Part shown: positions 28,850 through 33,778 of the stretch, one piece after another
How positions within the stretch are numbered: the first letter of the stretch is position 1
How the letters are laid out: every line of letters begins with the position of its first letter
Assembly (NCBI GenBank): GCA_013202875.1
Contig: JABMRD010000125.1
Location: 1-33,778 of the forward strand
From: Actinomycetota bacterium
GTDB taxonomy: Bacteria; Actinomycetota; Humimicrobiia; Humimicrobiales; Humimicrobiaceae
Reading direction: 5' to 3'
Length of the DNA: 33,778 nt
Position numbers and translations under genes: made by a program
The notes under the pieces: generated by a model
The model's input: only the letters and a program-made list of their open reading frames with translations
Told to the model about the DNA's origin: nothing
Databases searched by the model: none

Positions 28850-29374
28850 CTATATTTTTGACACCTGATTAAAATTTATTTCAACAGGTGTCTGTCTTCC
28901 AAATATAGAAACTAGAACCTTTAATTTACCCCGATCTAAATTTATCTCACTTATAGTACCGTCAAAATTCGCAAATGGCCCTGTGGTTACTTTTACAGGC
29001 TGACCAATTTCAAAATCGGTCTTAGGTTTGGGTTTCCCGGCACCCTTCCTTTTCATAATTTTTTTAACTTCATAATCTGGCAAGGGAACTGGTTTATCTT
29101 CCCTGCCTACAAAGCCCGTAACTCCAGGAGTATTTCTTACCACATACCAGGAATCATCATCCAGCTGCATCTTCACCAGTAGATAGCCCGGAAGCACTCT
29201 TTTAGATAATACCTCTTTCTTCCCGCTCTTAATTTCAACAACATCCTCTTTAGGTATATGTATATCGAAAATTTTATTACCCATATTCATGGATTCTATT
29301 CTGTGCTCCAGATTAGTTTTTATTTTATTTTCATATCCTGCATATGAATTAATTACATACCATCTTGGTCTCAT
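28850..29374 (-). CDS. nusG: Transcription termination/antitermination protein NusG
   Basis: NusG binds RNA polymerase and couples it to Rho or to the leading ribosome through S10. The 174-residue protein has the NGN domain ([26 protein letters not shown]-like [23 protein letters not shown]) and the C-terminal KOW domain ([32 protein letters not shown]). It follows secE by 16 nt in the usual secE-nusG-rplK order. Confidence 0.98.
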   Translation of the reverse strand: MRPRWYVINSYAGYENKIKTNLEHRIESMNMGNKIFDIHIPKEDVVEIKSGKKEVLSKRVLPGYLLVKMQLDDDSWYVVRNTPGVTGFVGREDKPVPLPDYEVKKIMKRKGAGKPKPKTDFEIGQPVKVTTGPFANFDGTISEINLDRGKLKVLVSIFGRQTPVEINFNQVSKI

Positions 29375-29390
29375 TCAAATCACCAAACAA

Positions 29391-29702
29391 TTAAATCTTT
29401 GTCATCAGTTCCACTAGTCGTAAGAAGCCCAAATCAAAAACTCCCAGGATAATTGCAAAAATAATAATAGTAACTATAACTACTATAGTATAATTTAAAA
29501 GTGCTTTTCTGGTAGGCCAGGTTACTCTTTTTAACTCGTGTATAACATTCCTGTAAAATTTTGCAATTCTCGAAGGCAGTTTTTTTATAAATTGCTTCCA
29601 ATTTATTTTCTTCCTTGGCTGCGATGGGAGCTTTCTTTCCTGCATCTGCCTTTCCATTATTGCTTTCTTTTTATACTTTCTTGAAACTTTTCTTTTAGCC
29701 AT
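29391..29702 (-). CDS. secE: Protein translocase subunit SecE
   Basis: SecE is the essential small partner of SecY in the membrane. From the ATG at 29700-29702 the product is 103 residues: a basic cytosolic N-terminus (MAKRKVSRKYKKKAIMERQM), the conserved amphipathic helix and hinge (FYRNVIHELKRVTWPTRKAL), and one membrane span (YTIVVIVTIIIFAIILGVF). The frame stays open upstream to 29879 through the tRNA-derived repeat, but that extension is not SecE-like. AAAGGA lies about 10 nt before the chosen start. Confidence 0.95.
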   Translation of the reverse strand: MAKRKVSRKYKKKAIMERQMQERKLPSQPRKKINWKQFIKKLPSRIAKFYRNVIHELKRVTWPTRKALLNYTIVVIVTIIIFAIILGVFDLGFLRLVELMTKI

Positions 29703-29730
29703 TATAAAATTATCCTTTGCATTTTGACTT

Positions 29731-29850
29731 CTGGCAGGGCTGGAGGGATTCGGTCTTCCGTCTCGCTTTGCTCGCTGCAGAGCCGCGGACTCCCTCGTCT
29801 TCGACTCAGTCCGTCTTTTCGAATCCCGCAAACATGCCACTGGCATGTTT
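29731..29850. repeat. GC-rich structured element carrying a second copy of the tRNA-Trp 3' end
   Basis: CTGGCAGGGCTGGAGGGATT plus CG (29731-29752, plus strand) exactly repeats the 22 bases at 29895-29916 that make up the tRNA-Trp 3' end and one base beyond it. The 142 bases between the copies are unlike the surrounding AT-rich DNA. They contain an 8-bp inverted repeat GGGATTCG/CGAATCCC (29745-29752 and 29820-29827), an inner CGGACT/AGTCCG pair (29786-29791, 29808-29813), and a near-perfect hairpin AAACATGCC-ACT-GGCATGTTT at 29830-29850. It encodes nothing recognisable. A mobile tRNA-associated repeat or a remnant of tRNA-end integration fits. Confidence 0.75.
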
Positions 29851-29895
29851 CCCCAAACTACCTCTACCGTACTCAACATTTTACGTATATAAACC

Positions 29896-29972
29896 TGGCA
29901 GGGCTGGAGGGATTCGAACCCACAACACCCGGTTTTGGAGACCGGCGCTCTACCAATTGGAGCTACAGCCCT
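29896..29972 (-). tRNA. trnW: tRNA-Trp (anticodon CCA)
   Basis: The 77-nt minus-strand sequence folds as a tRNA: acceptor stem AGGGCTG/CAGCCCT, D stem GCTC/GAGC, anticodon stem CCGGT/ACCGG with loop CTCCAAA (anticodon CCA), T loop TTCGAAT, discriminator G and an encoded CCA. The T stem GTGGG/CCCTC has a U-U opposition at the second pair. It begins 2 nt after the rpmG stop codon and precedes secE, the rpmG-trnW-secE-nusG arrangement known in many bacteria, so it is probably cut out of the operon transcript. Confidence 0.97.
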
Positions 29973-29974
29973 AT

Positions 29975-30124
29975 CTATCTGGTCTCCTTATGAATAGTAT
30001 GTTTCTTGCACCATTTACAATACTTTTTTAATTCTAACCTATCAGGTGTATTTTTTTTATTTTTTTCAGTACTATAATTTCTTCTTTTGCATTCAGTACA
30101 TGCAAAAATCGTTATCTGTCTCAA
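29975..30124 (-). CDS. rpmG: 50S ribosomal protein L33
   Basis: This 49-residue zinc-ribbon protein was found by direct translation of the region before tRNA-Trp. It reads [20 protein letters not shown] followed by a basic stretch, then [18 protein letters not shown]. The zinc ligands are C9, C12, C36 and C39 (C+ form). L33 lies near the E site of the 50S subunit. The start is a TTG (30122-30124) with GGTGAAAAG shortly upstream; no ATG is available for this N-terminus. Confidence 0.93.
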   Translation of the reverse strand: MRQITIFACTECKRRNYSTEKNKKNTPDRLELKKYCKWCKKHTIHKETR

Positions 30125-30171
30125 GTCTTTTCACCAGTTATTATTTTCTTTAATAGAAATCGCAAGTCAAT

Positions 30172-30200
30172 AACTTAGCACTATATTTATTTGATGTCAA
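30172..30200 (-). promoter_or_regulatory. Candidate promoter for rpmG-trnW-secE-nusG
   Basis: Minus-strand TTGACA (30200-30195), a 17-nt spacer, then TAAGTT (30177-30172) preceded by TGC, an extended -10 form. A second TTGACT lies 29 nt further on (30171-30166). The position, 48 nt before the rpmG start and just inside the IS boundary, is right for the operon promoter. The -10 match is only moderate. Confidence 0.5.
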
Positions 30201-30381
30201 TAATAGAAAGAAGAAAAATCACTCGTCAGAGCTGATTCCTCATCTGCAATTCAGACACTGACTCTCTAATAGCGCCACTTTCTGGTTAAAAATAATTGTA
30301 ATATTAAAAATAGGAAGTAGAAATAATTCCCACAGTGATTATTTTCTAAAACTAAAAGCCAATATTGCCAATAATAGCAAA

Positions 30382-30408
30382 ATAAGGGGTAGTCTTACTA
30401 CCCCTTAT
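30382..30408 (-). terminator. Intrinsic terminator downstream of the transposase remnant
   Basis: TAAGGGGTAG and CTACCCCTTA form a perfect 10-bp stem (11 with the flanking A-T) around the 5-nt loop at 30393-30397. On the minus strand it runs directly into TTATTTTGC. It lies about 50 nt past the end of the transposase fragment, and the plus-strand side is also A/T-rich, so it could be bidirectional. Confidence 0.75.
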
Positions 30409-30457
30409 AAAATTTTAAAAATTATAGATTAAGATTTTATTTACCGCTTGCCTGTAA

Positions 30458-30902
30458 TTATGGAGGATCCTTATTCCACAATCTAATCTTTTTTTTGAGT
30501 CTTTCTTTATAGGCCAGAGGCAGATCCATGATAATAAAACTATATTCATCTATATCAAACACACCATAATTTGAGCCACTATAGCATATTACAACATACC
30601 TTCCCCTCTCTTCTCTTTTCTTTATAGTGGATATAGTTTTTCTTGCTAAGTGCTGCATATCAGAGCAGACAAGATAAAACTGCAAGTAAAAACAATGGTG
30701 CAACTTCTTTTTTAACTCTTGGGCTTGGGTAGGTTTTTTCACAGAATGAAAAGAAATCAGAAGATAATAGATAAGAGAAAAACTCATCAACAAAGCCAAT
30801 TTGGCTAAAGGCTCCATTATCTATATTTCCCTCTTTAAGTGCTTTGTCTACTTTTGACTTATTCTGAGCATAGACAAAATAATTATTTCTCTTTTGGTTC
30901 AT
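30458..30902 (-). pseudogene. Transposase remnant (internally deleted and frameshifted)
   Basis: The first frame, from ATG 30900-30902, encodes 80 residues resembling a transposase N-terminus (FVYAQNKSKVDKALKEGNID, then VKKEVAPLFLLAVLSCLL) and stops at 30660. The downstream part continues in another frame from about 30660 to 30458, with RGRYVVICYSGSNYGVFDID and LPLAYKERLKKKIRLW, which looks like the C-terminal end of the same protein. A complete enzyme of this kind would be several hundred residues, so the middle including the catalytic core is missing. I cannot assign an IS family with certainty. Confidence 0.7.
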
Positions 30903-31227
30903 AGCTAGATGTTTTAATTTTTTTTATCATAGCTACCATCTCATAAATTTTTTTATCAATTTTATTTAGCCTTGCCATACGGGTGGTATACTTTCTGTAA
31001 TTTGTAACTCCCCTCTCTATATTATCTTCGTCAGCTCTTCTGACAAAGGTAAGCTTTGTTTTACCACCAACTTTTTTTGACAGATAATTAAATGGACCGT
31101 GTAGTTTTCCTCCAGAACATCTGCAATTTTTATTGCCGCATTTTTTATATACTGTATATATCGATCCTTCTATCATATCTCGTAGATTTAGAAGATAGTC
31201 TACTATTTTTTTCCTCTGCCCTTCCAA
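30883..31227 (-). CDS. DUF6788-like small protein of the insertion sequence
   Basis: The 114-residue product contains GSIYTVYKKCGNKNCRCSGG followed by KLHGPFNYLSKKVGGKT. This pattern (a G-S-hydroxylic-Y run, CGxxxCxC, then LHGPxxYLS) fits what I know as the DUF6788 family, often encoded next to transposases. The CxxxxCxC cluster suggests metal binding. The listed start is a TTG (31225-31227) without a clear ribosome-binding site; an internal ATG at codon 18 is an alternative. It overlaps the transposase remnant by 20 nt. Function is unknown to me. Confidence 0.65.
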   Translation of the reverse strand: MEGQRKKIVDYLLNLRDMIEGSIYTVYKKCGNKNCRCSGGKLHGPFNYLSKKVGGKTKLTFVRRADEDNIERGVTNYRKYTTRMARLNKIDKKIYEMVAMIKKIKTSSYEPKEK

Positions 31228-31607
31228 CTGTATATATTTTTTCGTAGATTGCTTATATTATCCATGATATTGTATGTATTATATATTATTACATGCCATG
31301 TTATACTAAAAAATGCGACCTTTTTAAAATTAGTTTTATTTTTTTCTTTTTGGGCAGATGAATGTTAAATTATTTTCTTAAAATATGCCTATTTTATGGG
31401 TATAATTCATGTTATTAGAAATCACTTGTTTCCAGTGTCTGAATCACAGTTAACTTACAGTAATTTGAATTATTAAAAAAAAGATAAATACTGCTTTGAC
31501 AGGTTGCGTTGAATAGCTTATGATTATTGTCAAAAAATGTATATAACAATTATAAGAGGAAATTATTTATAGAAAAACTAAACTTTGTGCAAGGAGAAAA
31601 GGGGCAA
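31228..31607. other. Gene-free region between IS remnant and GH30 gene
   Basis: These 380 very AT-rich bases hold no convincing gene. They contain the right terminal inverted repeat of the insertion sequence (31433-31444) and the promoter and leader of the glycosidase. An in-frame TTG at 31527 extends the GH30 frame into this stretch but lies at or before the predicted transcription start. Confidence 0.6.
31496..31524 (+). promoter_or_regulatory. Promoter of the GH30 glycosidase gene
   Basis: TTGACA (31496-31501), a 17-nt spacer and TATGAT (31519-31524) make a near-consensus sigma-70-type promoter. Transcription would begin near 31531. An inverted repeat TTTGACA (31495-31501) and TGTCAAA (31528-31534) brackets it and could be a regulator site or chance. 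The 77-nt leader runs to the GTG start. Confidence 0.65.
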
Positions 31608-32960
31608 GTGAAGGATAAATATGATCGCGTACGAATAATCCGAACTGCAAGAGATACAGATGACCGCATATCGGAAGTAGAAATCATAGAAATAGGGAGC
31701 AAAAAAGAAGAAAGTACGATTTCTGTTCAGATTGATCCCTATGAGCAACATCACTCTACATTGGGATTCGGTGGTGCATTTACAGAAGCAGGTGCATATG
31801 TTTTATCAAAAATAAACCGGAAAAAACGGCAAGAGGTTATTGAAGCTTATTTCTCTCCCTATCATGGACTGAATTATAGTCTTTGCAGGGTACACATGAA
31901 TAGCTGTGATTTCTCCCTGGGAAATTATTCATGCGATGATACCGATGGAGATATAGAATTAAAAAACTTTAATATCAACCGGGACCGGGAGTATCTTATT
32001 CCATTTATAAAAGATGCAATTAAGATATCGAAATCTCCTATTCGTCTGCTCGTTTCTCCCTGGAGTCCTCCCGCATGGATGAAAACAAATGGCAAAATGA
32101 ATTTCGGTGGCAGTCTGAAAAGAAAATATCTTGCAACCTGGGCTCTCTTTTTCTCTAAATTTATTCAGGAGTATGAAAAAGAAAATATTGCTATTTGGGG
32201 TGTATCGGTTCAAAATGAACCCCTGGCGAAACAAATATGGGAATCCTGCCTGTATACCGCTGAGGAAGAAAGGGATTTTGTTCGTAACCACCTGGGTCCC
32301 CTGCTTCAAAAAAACGGTCTTGCCGATAAGAAAATACTTATCTGGGATCATAATCGCGATCTTTTATATGAAAGGGCAAAGATAATACTATCTAGCCAGG
32401 AGGCTGCAAAATACATTTGGGGCATTGGATTTCACTGGTATTCAGGTGACCAGTTTGACAATGTTGCAAAAACTTACCATGATTTTCCCGACAAACACTT
32501 GCTCTTTACGGAAGGGTGCATTGAGGGTGGCGTAAAACTTGGTCAGTGGGATCGTGGTGAAATCTACGCACATAATATAATTGGAGATTTAAAAAATGGA
32601 ACTGAAGGGTGGATTGACTGGAACATGGTCCTTGACCATACCGGCGGCCCTAACCATGCAGGAAACTTATGTGATGCACCTATAATCATTGACACAAATA
32701 CTGGTAAAATACATTATCAGAGTTCGTATTATTATATCGGTCATTTTAGCAAATATATTCATACTGGAGCAAAGCATATCAGTTGCCGTTCTAACGATAA
32801 TAATCTGGAAATGATAGCTTTTTTAAACCCTGATAGCAAAATTATATTTATTGTATTAAATAGGAAAAATGAAGATATTGAATTTACACTTGAGTTAAGC
32901 GGATATTCAGTGCCCATTAAAAGTCTCAGACATTCAATTCAAACACTAATAATTGAGTAA
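31608..32960 (+). CDS. Glycoside hydrolase family 30 (glucosylceramidase-like) enzyme
   Basis: The product resembles GH30 beta-glycosidases: a (beta/alpha)8 barrel plus side beta domain. Motifs are GFGGAFTEAGAYVLSK near the N-terminus, LCRVHMNSCDFSLGNYS, SPWSPPAWMKTNGKMNFGG, the acid/base Glu in VSVQNEP (residue 204 from this start) and the nucleophile Glu in LLFTEGCIEGG (302), then GWIDWNMVLDHTGGPNH. No signal peptide is visible, so it probably acts on imported oligosaccharides or glycosides in the cytoplasm; the exact substrate is unknown. I chose GTG (31608-31610), giving 450 residues, because an AAGGAG/GGGG tract precedes it and the TTG at 31527 falls before the predicted RNA start. GTG at 31587 is another option. 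Confidence 0.88.
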   Translation: MKDKYDRVRIIRTARDTDDRISEVEIIEIGSKKEESTISVQIDPYEQHHSTLGFGGAFTEAGAYVLSKINRKKRQEVIEAYFSPYHGLNYSLCRVHMNSCDFSLGNYSCDDTDGDIELKNFNINRDREYLIPFIKDAIKISKSPIRLLVSPWSPPAWMKTNGKMNFGGSLKRKYLATWALFFSKFIQEYEKENIAIWGVSVQNEPLAKQIWESCLYTAEEERDFVRNHLGPLLQKNGLADKKILIWDHNRDLLYERAKIILSSQEAAKYIWGIGFHWYSGDQFDNVAKTYHDFPDKHLLFTEGCIEGGVKLGQWDRGEIYAHNIIGDLKNGTEGWIDWNMVLDHTGGPNHAGNLCDAPIIIDTNTGKIHYQSSYYYIGHFSKYIHTGAKHISCRSNDNNLEMIAFLNPDSKIIFIVLNRKNEDIEFTLELSGYSVPIKSLRHSIQTLIIE

Positions 32961-33022
32961 ATGATGACTATAATGCTTTAATCAGAATAATAAAAGTACC
33001 AGAGGGTAATTTGAGGATTAGT

Positions 33023-33034
33023 TTAGCATGCTAA
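33023..33034. other. 12-bp palindrome between GH30 and the lacI remnant
   Basis: TTAGCATGCTAA is a perfect palindrome covering the stop codon of the lacI pseudogene. Followed on the plus strand by GAGCTTTTTC, it could be a weak terminator after GH30, 63 nt beyond its stop, or a protein-binding site. The stem is too short to be sure of either. Confidence 0.3.
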
Positions 33035-33580
33035 GAGCTTTTTCTTACAATTAATTCAACAGGGAAAATTTTATACTCCGGTGGCAGTTTTGGGTTCTTT
33101 ATTTTACGGAAGAGCATTTCTGAAGCAGTTAAACCCATATCGCACAGGGGATGTTCTTACGGGGGATATCTACAATCTTAGGATTTTCCATATCCGGAGT
33201 AATAAGGATCAGACCATCCACCTTGCGTTGAAAATAGTATCAGAGGTAGCCTACCTGTACTCTTCGTTACTATACATAGACAACAGCAAATCAAAACCTT
33301 CAGCCATAGTTGATTTCTCAATCCCCGCAATAAGAAGATTATAATAATATGTTGCATGGACAGAAACGTTTGCAGGTGCTGGGATTATAATGCCAATTGT
33401 ATTAACACTTTTAAGATGTAGTGCGCGCCCAATATGATTTGTATAATAATTAAGCTCCTTTATGGTCTGCTGTACTTTTTCGCGAGTCTCTTTTTTTACA
33501 TAACCCTTATTGTTAATTACCCTTGAAACTGTGATAAAGGATACACCCACTTTTTCCGCAGCATCACTTTGCGTTACCAT
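33031..33580 (-). pseudogene. LacI-family transcriptional regulator, broken
   Basis: The N-terminal 109 residues from ATG 33578-33580 (AGGAG 7 nt upstream) hold the LacI DNA-binding domain (SDAAEKVGVSFITVSRVINN, KETREKVQQTIKELNY) and the start of the sugar-binding domain (KSVNTIGIIIPAP). The frame stops at 33251. Family sequence then continues in another frame (RKVDGLILITPDMENPKI, about 33240-33129) with an extra stop, and the C-terminal end MGLTASEMLFRKIKNPKLPP reads in a third segment (33138-33031). About 150 residues of the usual 330 are missing from the effector domain. It faces the GH30 gene, which it may once have controlled. Confidence 0.85.
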
Positions 33581-33648
33581 CTGACTTCTCCTATTGATAT
33601 TAGTTCTAACTTACTGAATACTAATACTTTCCTCTAAGGCTTTCCCCC

Positions 33649-33778
33649 CTACTCAATTATCCTGGTAACACTGCCAGCTCCTATGGTCCTTCCACCTTCA
33701 CGGATAGCAAACCTCTGCCCTTCTTCCATAGCTATGGGAAATATTAGTTTTATCTCCATTTCTGTATTATCTCCGGGC
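33649..33778 (-). CDS. tuf: Second elongation factor Tu gene, 3' end only (runs off the right edge)
   Basis: The visible 130 bases encode the last 42 residues and stop of EF-Tu ([20 protein letters not shown] through SVTRIIE). They are identical to 13842-13971 in every base, third codon positions included. Identity begins precisely at the stop codon; the next base outside (33648 against 13841) already differs. This is expected for duplicated tuf genes kept alike by gene conversion. Since identity reaches the window edge, an assembly break at the repeat is also possible. Confidence 0.93.
   Translation of the reverse strand, partial: PGDNTEMEIKLIFPIAMEEGQRFAIREGGRTIGAGSVTRIIE

Larger units (their letters stand above)
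30125..30457. other. Gene-free region upstream of rpmG, containing the left end of an IS remnant
   Basis: No gene was found in these 333 bases. From left to right they hold the rpmG promoter candidate (30172-30200), the left terminal inverted repeat of the decayed insertion sequence (30249-30260), non-coding IS sequence, and a strong terminator hairpin (30382-30408) that would stop transcription coming from the transposase remnant before it reaches rpmG. Confidence 0.7.
30249..31444 (-). mobile_element. Decayed insertion sequence bounded by 12-bp inverted repeats
   Basis: ATTCAGACACTG at 30249-30260 is repeated in exact inverse orientation as CAGTGTCTGAAT at 31433-31444. Between them lie a DUF6788-like ORF and a transposase gene with internal loss, both on the minus strand. 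No clear target-site duplication flanks the repeats. The full element would be longer than the present 1196 bp because the middle of the transposase is missing. It separates the ribosomal supercluster from the glycosidase region. Confidence 0.75.

Noticed and set aside
29703-29879. Upstream in-frame extension of secE (59 codons)
   Set aside because: It runs through the GC-rich tRNA-associated repeat, has no SecE-like sequence, and the normal SecE N-terminus starts at 29702.
29717-30031. Plus-strand ORFs across tRNA-Trp and its duplicated end
   Set aside because: They translate the antisense of a tRNA and a structured repeat. The GGIRTHNTRFWRPALYQLEL-type peptide is a well-known artefact of antisense tRNA translation.
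31527-31607. TTG start that lengthens GH30 by 27 residues
   Set aside because: It lies 3 nt past the -10 hexamer, at or before the expected transcription start, with no ribosome site, and it adds non-family sequence.

Overview
The window is a very AT-rich bacterial segment filled almost entirely by the conserved ribosomal and RNA-polymerase supercluster, all on the minus strand and so read from right to left. RpoC, RpoB and EF-Tu look closest to deep Actinobacteria, with some Chloroflexi-like traits: an RpoC N-terminus with a long coiled-coil insert before the [10 protein letters not shown] motif, an Rpo[16 protein letters not shown] segment and ELGIDL-like C-terminus, and a Cys-rich EF-Tu insert. 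The low GC, frequent TTG starts and absence of rpmD argue for an uncultured low-GC lineage. The phylum assignment is inference from remembered family sequences, not from a search.

Layout in transcription order. At 30200-28359 lie a promoter, rpmG, tRNA-Trp, secE, nusG, a strong internal promoter, then rplK. At 28284-26299 are rplA, an L10-type attenuating leader, rplJ and an unusually long rplL. At 26298-18222 a 373-bp leader with a candidate promoter precedes rpoB and rpoC. At 18179-13842 a promoter and a terminator-like hairpin precede rpsL, rpsG, fusA and tuf. At 13802-4798 comes the S10/spc block (rpsJ, rplC, rplD, rplW, rplB, rpsS, rplV, rpsC, rplP, rpmC, rpsQ, rplN, rplX, rplE, rpsN type Z, rpsH, rplF, rplR, rpsE, rplO; rpmD is missing). 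At 4798-1 are secY, adk, map, infA (apparently with an ATT start), rpmJ, rpsM, rpsK, rpsD and the 5' end of rpoA. Together these make the ribosome, RNA polymerase, the elongation factors GTPases, an initiation factor, the Sec channel, the N-terminal methionine-processing enzyme and adenylate kinase.

The right end (30200-33778) is accessory. It holds a decayed insertion sequence bounded by 12-bp inverted repeats (a DUF6788-like ORF plus an internally deleted transposase), a plus-strand GH30-family glycosidase with its own sigma-70-type promoter, a broken LacI-family regulator, and the 3' end of a second tuf gene. The second tuf is identical to the first over all 130 visible bases, starting exactly at the stop codon.

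Most worth a second look: the rplJ leader with mutually exclusive terminator and antiterminator; the ATT start of infA; the duplicated tRNA-Trp 3' end around a GC-rich structured element between trnW and secE; the charged, repeat-containing N-terminus of L7/L12 with a duplicated ribosome-binding segment in front of it; and the tuf duplication flanking the accessory island. I found no CRISPR array and no obvious defence system.
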